Below the pieces are notes generated by a model. The model made no database searches, was not told the DNA's origin, and saw nothing but the letters and a program-made list of their open reading frames with translations. A stretch of 64,000 nucleotides of DNA from Amanita rubescens. Lineage: Eukaryota > Basidiomycota > Agaricomycetes > Agaricales > Amanitaceae. Shown here piece by piece: positions 1 to 11,462 of this stretch. The position numbers were made by a program, and so were the translations under genes. The DNA is taken from contig WION01000010.1 of the NCBI GenBank assembly GCA_015039365.1, forward strand, positions 124,001 through 188,000, written 5' to 3'. The first letter of the stretch is position 1. Each line of letters begins with the position of its first letter.

Positions 1-64
1 ACAATGAATTATTTGGTGAGCCGACACTCCCGACTCCCGACTCCCACCAGTTATCAGTGCCACG

Positions 65-1029
65 ATGGTTCAGTTCTATGATCACATCCCCGATTTTATG
101 AGAGACTGGATACTAGAACAGAAGGTATTTTGGGTTGCAACCGCGCCATTGAGTGGAGAGGGGCATGTCAATCTGTCCCCGAAAGGCGGACATGGCACGT
201 TCCACATCATTGACGGGCACACTGTGTGGTATGAGGACCTGACTGGAAGCGGTACGTGAACGGTCTTCGATCATCGATTATCCGTCTAGCTTTCTCCTAT
301 GTTCTAGGCGTCGAGACGATTTCGCACATCCGTGAGAATGGACGTATAACCGTCCTTTTTAATGCATTTGAGGGACCGCCGAGAATAGCGAGGCTTTGGG
401 GAACAGGTATCAGTACTCTGGACTGCAGTGTAACACGTAGATTGATGAATTGCATTATAGGCACGGTGTATGAGTTTGACACACCTGAATACAATGCGCT
501 GCTTCAGAACAACCGTAGACCAGGATCGAGGTCGGTCATCATGATAAAAGTGCATAAAACCGCTACCGTGATCATTTTATTTCTTCATACATATTGTAAT
601 GTACGGGCTGACAATCTTTCTCAGTCGTGTGGCTACGCTGTCCCTTTCTTTGATTATCGCGCCGAACGTACTAAGCTCGATGAATTTTCAATGAAGAAAG
701 AAGCGAATGACAATGAAGTCCTTGCATCCTCTTCCGAGAAACAGGCTCCTAATGGCCTCAAAGCCTACTGGATAAAACATGGCAAAAGCATTGACGGACT
801 TCCTGGCATCCAAACTGGGTTTCGGTCTGCTAGGCGATTTGATGAATATACGATCCCAGCAGACTTCCAATCTACCACCACAATCGCCAAACCGATCAAC
901 CTTAAAGCTGAGCAATTGGGACCCCTAACTAAAACAATGTTCATGACGATATTGGCCTTTGGCGCGGGCGTTGCTTTATCTGCTCAAGTGCACAATATCA
1001 TAGGACAGGTTAGATTACCCGTACCGTAG
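65..1029 (+). CDS. Pyridoxamine 5'-phosphate oxidase-like FMN-binding split-barrel protein
   Basis: Four exons (65-251, 308-406, 461-567, 625-1029) join in phase to a 265-residue protein; the introns are 54-57 nt. The N-terminus, with its 'LSPKGG' segment and 'GSGVETISH' motif, and the later 'GTVYEFDTPEYNALL' and 'HKTATSCGYAVP' segments, match fungal proteins of the PNPOx-like split-barrel fold that bind FMN or F420-type cofactors. The C-terminus carries a hydrophobic segment (near 'MTILAFGAGVALSA') that could anchor the protein in a membrane. The family is usually annotated only by fold, and its substrate is unknown. The start is the first ATG and gives the complete fold. The window begins 64 bases upstream, so the promoter is cut off. 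Confidence 0.85.
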
Positions 1030-1139
1030 GAATTCCGAATGACTGCACACCAGGGTACTAGTTGTAAATGTACTTTGATATATGTAGTCCGTAACATTGT
1101 ACTACTGCTGTTGGATTGATATTTTACTCTGCCAAAATG

Positions 1140-1275
1140 GACCATATAGCATGATCACGCAAGTTAATGCATGATAATGCATGTATTGAATGATCATGCA
1201 CATATGATAAGCTCGTGATCATGCGTTCTCCGAATTTTCATCAATCTTTCGTGATCACGCATGATCATGTATCAG
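1140..1275. repeat. Cluster of degenerate TGATCA-centred motifs
   Basis: Within about 130 AT-rich bases the core TGATCA followed by C or T and GC recurs at about 1151, 1190, 1215, 1250 and 1261, as ATGATCACGC, TGATCATGCA, GTGATCATGC, GTGATCACGC and ATGATCATGT. A further copy lies near 3997. The core is palindromic. The cluster sits between the stop of the FMN-binding gene and the decayed ankyrin gene. It may be a simple degenerate tandem repeat or a set of binding sites; the sequence does not decide. Confidence 0.5.
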
Positions 1276-1446
1276 AATAAAATATATAAAATGTCCACTG
1301 CATGAACCATTCATTATCCGCGTGTGAACCATGCGTTAATAATGCATCATCACTCAAGCATCAGCAAACTATCAATTCCGATATGTAGGTCCTTAGAAAG
1401 TAGACAAAGAGTACGTGATGGGATCCGTGAAAGTGACATCCTTCCG

Positions 1447-3800
1447 CTAGATGCACGTCAAGCTGCCGACGACCGATTTCTGGACGTCCAAGAGGTGCAC
1501 AAGTTGGCGCTCGCCCTCGACATGATGCAAGGCCTCCTTGATAACATCATACGTCACATTATGATCTTGAACATCAGTCAGAATCACCTTCTCCCGCTCG
1601 ACAGCCACAGGTGCCTGCTGAAGTCTTCGTATATGGTCTTCCATCTTTTCAGCAAATCCGAGGAGTCTTTCTCTAGCTTGGTATCCTTGCGAGGTTTCCC
1701 GACCTTCAACAGCGAATCAATACTGCTGTAGAGCCAACATCATCTTCCATCAACAGCGTAGACGGGGACCCATCGACCAACATCTTTGCTATACGCGACG
1801 AACCACAGCAAACTGCAATGTGGAGCGGGAGACATCCGTCAGAGTCACGGATTCTGTTTGCAACGTGTGCGAGCGAGCAAGAAGCAGTTCAACTGTCTTG
1901 ATGGAATGTGCTTCGACTGCGAGATGCAAAGGCTGTAAATTCATCGATCACTTCTCGCGTTCTAATGATATATAAGGAACGCTTACAGTTTTCAACTTTC
2001 CGTGGGTTTGTTGCTTGAAAAGGGCTTCGTTAATGTCGAACGAGAATTTCGTTCCAAAAGGCGGTGATTACTGCATAAATGGATAAAAGAACAGGAATAT
2101 TTACCCAATGACATCAATCTCCAGAGGGGAGATGTTCTTCGCCAACAGGAAATCCAATAGCTCCGTATCCACTCCGATGTGGGCCCTGACGGCAATTTGC
2201 AGTATGTTCATATTAGCGATCTTGTACCTGTAGGCTGTAAGATTCGCCAGTTCAGTATTGTCCGGGTTCGAATATATCGTCGAAAACGTACTTATCGTGA
2301 AGAGCAGCCTTTATCATATCCTTGTGCTTGGCGAAGAGAACTTTGAGCAGTCCCACCTTCCCGGACAACACTGCTGCAGTGAGAGGTGACCCTCCCAAGG
2401 AGTTCGTCCTGAAACCGAGCCACTGAGGTAGAAGCTCCTTGAGATTCGTGATGCCTCTCAAACGTTCTGCTCACTCATAATACGAGCGATACGCGGAGTG
2501 GACCCTTTCACTGGTCAGGTAATTTACAACTTTTTCGGCATTGGCCCTCAGCGCTCTCCACAGCAGCGGGGATTCCTGTATCCCCACCCCTCGCGAGACC
2601 GGCGCGCTTCTTCCCATGAACTTTTAGTCCAAGATAGAGCTTATTCTGGTCGTTCACAATGACTGACGTACTGTTTGATGTATCAATTTATCAATTCTAC
2701 GAGCGTCCCACTCGGGACCCGGGGACCGTGGTATGTGCAAAGAACCAACGTCGTAATCGTTCATTTCAAGCTCTTCGAGTTCAGCGAGAGACTTGAGATC
2801 ATTCTTGTACTTGCGCTTCATTTTCCTAGATCTCCAAAGGGACACCTGGACGTCCGCGAAGATCACGACGAGCCCGCAGGAACAACTGGCATTCATCAAA
2901 CGTAGCTAATTGCTCGAGCACCAAGAGCCTTGCCAATCCTTCTACCCTCACAATCGAACGTTCGAATATCAGCATACTTTGACAATCGGACTTCGTAGGA
3001 CGGAGATCTACGGGTAACGTCGGTGGTATTGCATTGACGCATTATGGTGATGATAGCTCTTGGGTTTGCCCATACACGTGCACCATCGTAGGCACAACAC
3101 AGAGCGTCGATGTTGAAACCCACAAGGATTTCTGCGGGGGAATGATACAAACGGAGAACGATTTGTACCGAGCGGTAGGGTATTGGGCTAGAAAAAAACA
3201 AGTGTTATCAATCGAGCGAAAGCGAACGATAGAAGTGGACTTGCAGTGGATAGATATAGCATTCTTTGCCCGAACACATGTAACATCCCAAGGGACAGAA
3301 TCACAAACAGCCTCGTAGATGGTAATTATGTTCTTCTCTGCCTATATCCAATACGTCAGTCTCCGTGGTCCGTAAGCACAGATATGAACTAACCTGTTCG
3401 GACGTCAAGCCCCACAAAAGAGGTCGATATCTGAAGTCGGGTAGGCGGCTGAATGATAATATTTCCTGATTGCCCTCTTCGATACCTTATCCGCATCCGC
3501 CGAAAGCGGGGCTAAGCAAGCCAAAACCGGTCCACCAGCCGTGATAAGTTATAACATTGCTCCAATCCTTGAGTTGCGACAACGATCCCTCCGAGAAAAT
3601 GCTCCAATTCCTCTTGAACTCGTGGATAATCTGGATCGATCAGTCACCAGCAAGCGACGCAACTCCGTTTCATCGTCCAAGGAAGACTGCACCTCGTCGA
3701 GGTCGACACCAGGGCCACTTGCCAGCTCTCATTTCTCAAGATGACACATGGCAAGAAAACTTCTACGGTGAGTTGACTGTTTGTTCATATTATCGCGCTC
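1447..3800 (-). pseudogene. Decayed ankyrin-repeat protein gene
   Basis: The minus strand carries, in the right order but in changing frames, the segments of a fungal ankyrin protein family I recognise: 'ITAGGPVLACLAPLS' then 'SDIDLFLWGLTSEQ' near 3420-3545, 'RSVQIVLRLYHSPAEIL' and 'CNTTDVTRRSPSYEVRL' near 2990-3180, 'VEGLARLLVLEQLATFDE' near 2900, 'KMKRKYKNDLKSLAELEEL' near 2780, then ankyrin repeats (2100-2460 and 1750-1890) and a charged C-terminal helix ending at 1447. About 20 codons expected between 'RLSKYA' and 'ERSI' are missing. Frame breaks occur near 2985, near 2850 and around 3540-3700. These cannot be explained by introns, so the gene looks dead. Confidence 0.75.
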
Positions 3801-4099
3801 AAGTTCCACAACGAAGGGTAGTTACTAGTATGCGATATGAAACATGTCATTCTGTAACAGTATGAGCGGATGTCAGATGGATGGAAAAAAAAGATTTTTT
3901 GGTGTTCATGCATGGTTCATACATGAATCTTTTGTTTGATTTTTCAACCAAATTATCACACATGAATGAGAAAATAGGAAAAAAAGAGGTTTTGAGTGAT
4001 CATGCAAAAAAATCTCAAATTTATTGATTTTGTCCAGTTTGGAGGAACATAAAGTTGATATACTTGATCTAGTACTAGTCCATACCATACCTCTTGTGC

Positions 4100-6615
4100 T
4101 CAAGTTAGGACACGCACCCATTGCCGACAACACTCTTCACCACACTTGCACAAAATGGTACCTACTGGGATAAGGCTTTTTTTCTTTTTTCTCCCTTTGC
4201 CTTTTTGCTTTTGGGTGGTTCTCTCCTCTGCATCAGATGCACAGGGGTCATAGTCGAATGTCAGTTCAGACTTGGCAGGGATATCTTTTTGGGCACAAAA
4301 AACAAGAAATGGTGTCTTCATCTATTAGCAGGTTAAATGATTGTATGTTTAATCTCAGGCATCGAGACTCACTTCAGGGATTGTATCATGTACTGCCTGA
4401 TAAACTTGTAGGTTTGGGGAGCACGAATGGCTAGAGAACAGTATGAGGAGGGACCAGATGTCAAACATGGCCAGAGCACCTACTTTATAAATCGCGTCCA
4501 ATTTCCTATTCATGTCAGTTTCAAGTTTATACAGAAATTATCAAGAGTTGACATACCACATGTCTTCGAATTGACAGTGTATGCCTGCAGATGATGAGGT
4601 TCATCTTCATATGGGTTCTCTTGTCCATCGAGGTCGAAGCAATAGCCACGCTTCTCGCCATCTAGCTCCTCAGCTTCGCACCTTTTCCTAAAGAACGGTA
4701 AGCTATGCCGTTCCGCACAAAAAAAAACATCTTACATCAGAATTCTAATCATCGCTCTCAGTTTACTGTCGATACGTTTGAAGAGGAATGGTCATACCCA
4801 GTATAGATTCCCAATACTGTCCCCTTGCGCACGTCACATAACGGCCTCGCTCCCCAACCTCTATCTGTGGTCTTGAATATATCGATTGGTACTTTGCGTG
4901 GCTGTTGCGACACCCGATTTGGACACGACATGTCGCATCGGCAGCACTATAGATGTACGTGAGGCATGGCAGATAATGGTAATAGATCTCTCACTTTGTT
5001 ACACTCGACAACTAGTAGCCCAGGTGTAACATTCATCGCAAAGAGACCCTACACAGATGCAATAGTAGTGTTAAATAACGTTGACAAGGACAAACCTCCA
5101 TATCATAAGCAATCCTTTTTCTGCCCTTGGCGTCAACTAAATCAGAGATGGATTGACATTCGCATTTTCTGGGGTCACGGCAGGATCTGCAGTTACATCT
5201 GACAAGAAGCGACTCTTCCATGTCCTCGGCTTTGGGAACATCCTTGGAGCTATAAAATTCAGAAGGAGAGAACCCTAGATTAGAACAACTTACTATCGAT
5301 ACCCCGTTTCAATGTACAAAAAACCGGATACCAATTTCGGGACTAGTTCATCATCCACTTCATTCGTGAAAGTAATGCAGGCTGCCCCAGCAGCTTTTGC
5401 GATGTCTGACCACTGTGTCCCAAGTCTGTCGCGTCTACTGCCAGTCTAGCAATGTAGTGACAAGATTCCGGCACTTACTGATTTGAATAATGTCTAGTGA
5501 CAATTCTGCGGCGCTTGGTAACCATGGATGGTGAAGGTATCTGATCATCGCTTAAATCTTCGCAAGGGCCTTCGAGTCTTACGATTCGAGAGGGATGTGT
5601 TTTTTTCGTATTTTCCAAATCATTGCGCTCAGTTTTTACTGGCAGAGTTGAAGAATAATCGCGACATGAAGCTAATAACTACGTACATTCAATTGGATCA
5701 CTTCTGGAAGCATTGTCATCGACCTCGAGGGAGCTTTGCCTTGGACCTAAGCCGGCGTCCAATTCAGGACTGGTTTCAATTCTGCGCCTCTTCCTTGACG
5801 ACTGGGGTGAGGTCGACGGCATATCTGTAGAAGTTGAGGACCAAAGCTCCAAGAAGAAATCTTTTTATACCTTCAGAAGCTGGCTTGGCACTCGACTTTT
5901 GTCTAAGTGAACGTTTTACGGTTTGGATAAGATTTCGGAAAGTTGTGGGAGTATCGCTCGACGCCGGACTATCTTTTTTCACGGCAGGATCTGTATCTCT
6001 CATCACAGATTCCATCTTCTCTCTTAGATTCGGAGTGCCGCGTGTTTCCACGATTTCCTTCACCGCTTGCGAACGTACAAACGACATCATGTCCGTAACC
6101 GCCAACGTCCCAGGAATGCGGACTGCCCTTGTACGTTCTGCTCGGGAAAGACGACGCAGCTTTTGTTTACGATCCCATTTTTGCTTTATATCACCTGGAA
6201 TAAGTCCGTTATCCCATGTGGTATTTGTGCCATCTGGGCGGCTCCAGTTGCCCCATCGAACCTAATCATAGGCTTGCAACACAAACTTATGGCTTATATC
6301 CTAGACGCGCACCTCGTATCTAAGTGCGGATCCTCTCAAGTACTGTAAAGCTAAGATCAGTCCGCAAACTTACTTTAGATCACCATAATGAGTGACTTGT
6401 TCGCCGACAATCTTCAGTGGCCATCCGCCATCTGAATCTGCACCCTCTGCGTCACTGAATGTTTCACTAGGGCTCGGTGACGGTCGCCACATATTTTTCG
6501 CATATTCGATATCAGCATCATTGGCATCTGGCCGTTCAACGTAGCCACTGTTTTTTCGTCGTGCATGGTCCTTCAAGTTAGATCGCGGCCTGCCATCAAG
6601 ATGTGGGTCGTAGAT
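4100..6615 (-). CDS. clr4: Histone H3 lysine-9 methyltransferase, Clr4/SUV39 type
   Basis: This chromatin enzyme has a chromodomain, pre-SET, SET and post-SET. The chromodomain core reads '[18 protein letters not shown]' (6190-6375, across a 7-nt exon). A basic linker follows. The pre-SET cysteines are at 5040-5220 ('[16 protein letters not shown]') and 4900-4950 ('[12 protein letters not shown]'). SET motifs are '[22 protein letters not shown]' split over 4800-4900, 'NWTRFINHSCSPN' joined over the intron near 4465-4500, and 'ELTFDYDP' at 4250. The post-SET '[11 protein letters not shown]' precedes the stop. At least ten exons are separated by 46-60 nt introns. It should methylate H3K9 in heterochromatin. 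The 5' end is unresolved: the reading frame opens at 6615 after an intron, and the first in-frame ATG inside that exon is at 6492. The link between 'IYTG' and '[14 protein letters not shown]' (4700-4800) is also uncertain. Confidence 0.93.
6313..6319 (-). other. 7-nt exon inside the chromodomain
   Basis: Introns 6320-6373 (54 nt) and 6262-6312 (51 nt) both begin GT and end AG and leave only ATACGAG between them. With the neighbouring bases this encodes K-Y-E, restoring the expected chromodomain strand before 'VRWGNW'. Without it the frame is lost. Confidence 0.75.
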
Positions 6616-7215
6616 CTATCTGTGCAAGAAGCTATGACTTACATTGACGAGTTAAACGTTGACAACGTTGACACCTGGCAAAGTGATAGGCTATCTCTGT
6701 GTACACTCCGCGAGACTCTGCCCTGGAAACAAGATGCCAAACTGGGATTGGATTACGGTGGCTGTGCCCGTCTCCAAGTTACCGAAATCCGGGTACACTG
6801 GTATTAGTCTGGTAAGGTTGCTATGACCGTGCCAGCCAAGTACTGATAGCGTTTTTGACATGGTTAAGATATTATGTACAGGTTAGAAGTTAGAACCACC
6901 ACGTGCTCACTGGCATGCTACATGCCGAACGGATTGTACACTGACGGTCCGCTTCCAGGCTAACTGGTGAAAAGTTAGTCTTGTAAGTTGGCGCGCCATT
7001 TCATCTCCTTCCCTTTGATCCTTCTCCCCACCTTACGACTTTGTCCCATCCTCTATCAAGGAACACCATTACTGGAACTGTTGCGGATAACGGCCCTGGC
7101 TTTCCCCTTGTCTCCCTATCTTGGACTCTGCCACCTCAACTTCTTCAACTTTCCTCGTGATTCTGAGCCCAGGGCGAGTTAGGACTCATCGTCCAGTATA
7201 CTGCTGGCCTAGTCT
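6616..7215. other. No convincing gene
   Basis: About 600 bases upstream of the methyltransferase and downstream of the first F-box relic. It probably holds the promoter and unresolved 5' exon of the methyltransferase. A 64-codon plus-strand frame at 6988 shows no recognisable motif. Confidence 0.5.
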
Positions 7216-8589
7216 CTAGTTCGCTTCTGCTGTGCACCAGAGGGCAATGACAAGGTTCTTACGAAGGTGAAAAGCGCTGCCTGGGATACTGAATGCCAGG
7301 AAAGAGCGAACTAGGGGGATGACCAGGAAGCCATTGATCTCGATATTCAGAACTCGGAATGCGCTTCTCTGATTTGTACTTGACAAGGACAGTTTTTGAC
7401 TTGTCCTGAGTAAGGAGCGGCGAGTATTCGTTCGCAAGGTGAATCATTTTGTTCACTAGCGCATTGTATTTTTCGCATTGATGATTCGGGTGAATCCACA
7501 ACATGATGTGATCGAGCAATTTCATTTCCTGAACTACCTTGAGCGTTTCCTGAACAAATTGTACATAAAGTGTCGACGTCCATTAATAGTTAAACAACTT
7601 ACGAAATCATGGTACATCGTATATAGTTGTATTCGTCGGAGATTAAGAAGATGACGAATGACATCCAGAAAGGCGGCAGCATGGTGTTGGCCACTCGTGT
7701 AGAAAGACATTGTCCAGTTGTCCATAGGTGTCATTGCATATAAGTCAAACAGCCCAGTCGAACTGTTCGACAAGAGGGCAATGTTCAGCGACGCCTTGGG
7801 CAAACTCTGCAATGTGGATCTCAGGTTTTGGTGTGTCGTTTAGATATATCATCCGTGCTTTGGGGAAACATTTGAGGAGGGAAATTGCAGCGCTAGGAAG
7901 CATTACGTTTCGCACGGAAGGGAAAACGTAGCCATCGAACGCCTTTTCGAAGATCGGCTTGCAACACCGCCCATTCTTGTACATTTCGTAACACCGCTCC
8001 CACCACCAGATGTCCAGTATTTGGATCGTTTGGAGATTAGGCATAAGAGCAAAACAACGTGCCAGCTCAGGCAATACCGTCTCAGCAGAAAACCTTACTA
8101 TCAATACATTGATGATCCTAAATACGTTAGAAAAGGCAGAAAGAGGTCGATAGTACAATTACATACTTGACGTGAGAAGCGAGAGAAGGCTGATGGATCG
8201 TTATTGTCCGAAGCTGTCTCATCAAAGTTTTTGTCACGTATTTGTCCCGTGTTGGAGAGTAGTATTCAAAGTATGAGGATTTAGCAACCCTAGGGGTGCA
8301 TGCTTCGATTGTTTCCCATAGTATTGGTAGGAGAACTAGCGCGTAAGGATCGGCAGACTCGGGATAGGGTGAGCAGCATCGTTCGACGTTCTAAACATTC
8401 CACGTCGGGAGGACCACCGTTTGGAAATGGCATCGGAATACGGCCTGCGTGTGATAGGATCTCGACAAGCAATTCTGTAGGTAGCGCAGGCAAGCCGTGC
8501 GTGTTGACAAGACCACTGCTCCGGCGTGTGCGAAGGAAACGTAATTGTCCAGGAAACAAGAAGACGCTTCTTGGTCTGGGGAGCTTCAT
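7216..8589 (-). pseudogene. F-box-like gene, copy A of a tandem duplication (frameshifted)
   Basis: It starts at 8589 with a basic N-terminus and an F-box core 'LPALPTELLVEILSHA'. Downstream exons carry 'LPELARCFALMPNLQTI' and 'FPSVRNVMLPSAAI', the degenerate leucine-rich layout of agaric F-box proteins. Just after the F-box (about 8335-8345), alignment to copy B (about 10315-10325) shows one extra base. It shifts the frame and gives an early stop about 100 codons in. Other exons still look open and intron sites are present, so the break may be recent. F-box proteins normally bridge Skp1-cullin ubiquitin ligases to targets. Confidence 0.7.
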
Positions 8590-8619
8590 GGTCTGGAGAA
8601 AGCTAAATTTGGAATGTTG

Positions 8620-8935
8620 AGATCTTGCCTGAATTTATTTTCACACAGGTGTACGGTACTATAACATACAACACATTGGCTGAACATACATTTTGTATAC
8701 GTAGTTCCTGCGAATATAAAAAAACATAGTAATTCCTAGTAAAATTTTCTTCTGAGGTATCCCTGGTCCCGGTGCCCTGACAAGAATACCCAGATCTCGG
8801 CCGAATCGTATGACAGTGAGAGTGGGAAATGCAATACAGGTTTCCCGGTAAAATGGTCGTGGGTAGTGCCACGACGGTTGAAGTGAAGCTGATCAGAAAC
8901 TGGGTAGGAGTGATTTCTTGTGGATACACCCTCAC
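8620..8935 (-). pseudogene. Truncated copy of the four-helix-type membrane protein gene
   Basis: Minus-strand segments such as 'ISFTSTVVAL' and 'FPTLTVIRFGRDLGILV' match 'IGFTSAVMTL' and 'FPTLIVIRLGRDLSATLV' of the intact gene at 10612-11462, but the N-terminal half and the segment between them are missing. The piece sits next to F-box copy A just as the intact gene sits next to copy B. It is therefore the eroded partner of a segmental duplication. Confidence 0.65.
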
Positions 8936-9341
8936 TTTTTACTGCTGTCTCGTTCCGTGAACCTCGTCTTCGGTTCTCCCTCCTTGTATCTCAGAATCAG
9001 AGAATGACGATAAAGAGGATAAGAAGTCGTTCGTGATAGCGTTGGTGCCCAGCAACCAATCGCATCATCGACACGAATTGCGTGTTTAAGTTAAGGGTTG
9101 AACACAACATCGCGACGCTTTCGGCTGCTTCTCTTCACCATCCCAGCATCTTCGTTTTGTAATGGGTTGTTGCAAAAGCGAGCATCAGAACAAAAAAGGA
9201 GCGAGAGAGTTGGACGCAAGCGATTTCAATCGTTCCATCCATAAGCGAGTATACAACGCCCCAGTCCGAGTCTCAGCACTACCGTGTGCTTTGGACCAAA
9301 TGCATGGAACGCAACGTCGTTGTTACTGCTCGTTCACGTCA
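8936..9341. other. No convincing gene between the duplicated units
   Basis: The stretch holds only short open frames, including a 73-codon one at 9162 with no recognisable features. It probably contains the boundary of the tandem duplication. Confidence 0.4.
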
Positions 9342-10425
9342 TCAGACCATTTCACCACCGTCCCCACCGGTATCGGTACCTAGAACTTGGAATATGAACC
9401 TCTGATTCGTACTTGACGAGGAAAGCTTTCGGTTTGTCGGAGCAAGAAGCGTCGAGTATTTGATTGGCAAGCCGAAACATTTTCGTCTACTTGCGCATCG
9501 CATTCCCCGCATTGGTGGTTTGGGTGGATCCATAACGTGATTTGATCATGTAATTTCACTTCCCGCATTGCCTGGAGCGTTTCCTGTGTAAATCTTTGTT
9601 ATGACGTCCATGACCAACTTACGATACCGAGATGCATTGTATATAGTTGTGCTCGCCGAAGATCGGGGAGATGACGAACGACATCCAGGAAAGCAACAGC
9701 GTGGTATCGATATGTCGTGTAGAAGGACATTGTCCAGTCATCCACAGGTGAGCTCCAGCAGCCCAATCGAACTGTTCGACAAGAGGGTAATGTTCAGCGA
9801 CGCTTTGGACAGACTCTGCATTGTGGATCTCAGGTCTCGATGTATCGTTTAGATATACCATCCGCACTTCAGGGAAACATGCGAGGAGGGCGATTGCGGC
9901 ACTAGAAAGCATTGCGTTTTGCACGGAAGGGAAGACGTGGCCATCGAACGCCTTTTCGAAGATCGGCTTGCAACGCCATCATATCCGACCTCAAACGTTT
10001 CGTAACGTCGCTCCCACCACCAGATATCCTGTATTCGGACCATTTGGAGATTAGGCAAGAGAGCAAGACAAGGTGCTAGTTCAGGCAACACCGTCGAAGA
10101 CTCGGAGCAAAACCTTGCTAACAATACATTGACGGCACTGAATACGTTAGACAGCATAGGACGCTAAGATAATTTAGTTCATACCTGACGTGAAAAGCGA
10201 GAGAAGGCTGATAAATCCTTATTTTCGTCACGATATTCATCTCGTGTCTTCGAATAATACGAAGATTTAACAACCTCAGGGGTGCATGTTTCTATTGTTT
10301 CCCACAATAACGGTAGGAGAGCGACACGCAAGGATCGGGAGACTTGAGATAGGGCAAGTAGCATGACGAGAGAAGCGTAATAATCCAAGGAATGAGAAGG
10401 CGATTCTTAGCCTGCGGAGTTTCAT
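9342..10425 (-). pseudogene. F-box-like gene, copy B (F-box deleted, frameshifted)
   Basis: It is paralogous to copy A over most of its length: 'LLNSLRRIQLY'-type, 'NLQMVRIQDIWWWER' and 'AEHYPLVEQFDW' segments are shared. The ATG at 10425 begins a start region like that of copy A, but about 170 bases including the F-box are missing and the frame after the junction differs. A second break near 9975-10000, five bases longer than copy A between shared 'TACGAA' and 'TTGCAAG', shifts the frame again. No functional F-box protein can be read from it. Confidence 0.7.
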
Positions 10426-10611
10426 CATCTGCAGAAAGCTTCAGTTGAGCGTATTGAATATTGAATATTGATCGACTGATCAGCGCAAGCTAAGAACTTA
10501 TGGAATTCACACAGCCTTGTACAGAACTAATACAACATATCCGTCGATATACATTTCCGTCTTTCTTTCTTAGATACCTAGTTCCGGCGGGGATGAAGTA
10601 AAACATCTAAT

Positions 10612-11462
10612 TTACTTTCTCTTCTTTGCCGAAGAGTATCCTGAGGCCCCAACAAGAGTCGCTGACAGATCGCGCCCAAGTCGAATGACGATAAGGGTGG
10701 GAAATACAATCCAAAATCTAGGTCAAAGAGGAAAAGTAATCGCTGGTCAATTACGCAAACTTAACAACTGTGATCATGGCGTACCCGTTGGGTATAATCC
10801 AGTAGATGATCCAAGTTTTGAGGGTATTTTGACCCGTCGCGCAAAAGTGACAGTAGTATTCTTGAGCCAAGTATAGGACGGTCTTGGATAGAGTCATGAC
10901 AGCTGAAGTGAAGCCGATCAATGGCGCACCCGGCCATTTAGAGATATGGGCAAGGTAGACATAAGCGAGATTCAACACGGTTTCAACGATGTTTATCATA
11001 GCTACAGTTGATGTCAGTAAAGATCAAGTTAGGATATGAAGACGGACCTTGAGCATTAGGAAATCCATCTCCATCCAAATACGAGGGTAAACCATAAACC
11101 TAATAGCTGTTCAGAAGCATTACAAACCAAGTCAAATTCACTTGCATAGTCAACCTAGTATATAAACGTTATGGTTGAAAAGTAATGGAAGGACAGAAAA
11201 ATTATCTCACCTCTTGGTACTTGCCATAAGGTTCCCATATCCAGTGCAGGTCACCGCCCTAGAACATATGAGCTTAACTAAGCAGCATAGAAAAATTTGC
11301 CACCTTCATGGACCGAGGCCTACAAAAGAGAGCTCGTAAATAAAGTCATTTTAGAGACCTCAGTAAAACGAACCGCATAAACAAATATCCCGCATCCCAT
11401 AAAACAATGGGCGTGGTAATAAGGAACCACAGTGCGATCCACGTGTGAGTCTTGAGCGCCAT
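10612..11462 (-). CDS. Small multi-pass membrane protein (fungal family of unknown function)
   Basis: Seven exons (11374-11462, 11304-11319, 11211-11258, 11146-11154, 11048-11099, 10785-11001, 10612-10717) join in phase to 178 residues. Four hydrophobic stretches are visible: 'WIALWFLITTPIVLWDAGY', the 'NIVETVLNLAYVYLAH' region, 'PLIGFTSAVMTLSKTVLYL', and 'TWIIYWIIPNGFWIVFPTL'. The acidic loop 'LDGDG' and the 'LHWIWEPY' segment are typical of an agaric family I recall only as hypothetical; a relation to EXPERA/emopamil-binding proteins is possible but unproven. The fourth exon is only 9 nt, and the intron after it (11100-11145) is GC-AG with donor GCAAGT. A truncated copy lies at 8620-8935. 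Confidence 0.85.

Noticed and set aside
5834..6265. 143-codon plus-strand frame
   Set aside because: It is antisense to the linker and chromodomain of the H3K9 methyltransferase, which has clear domain evidence.
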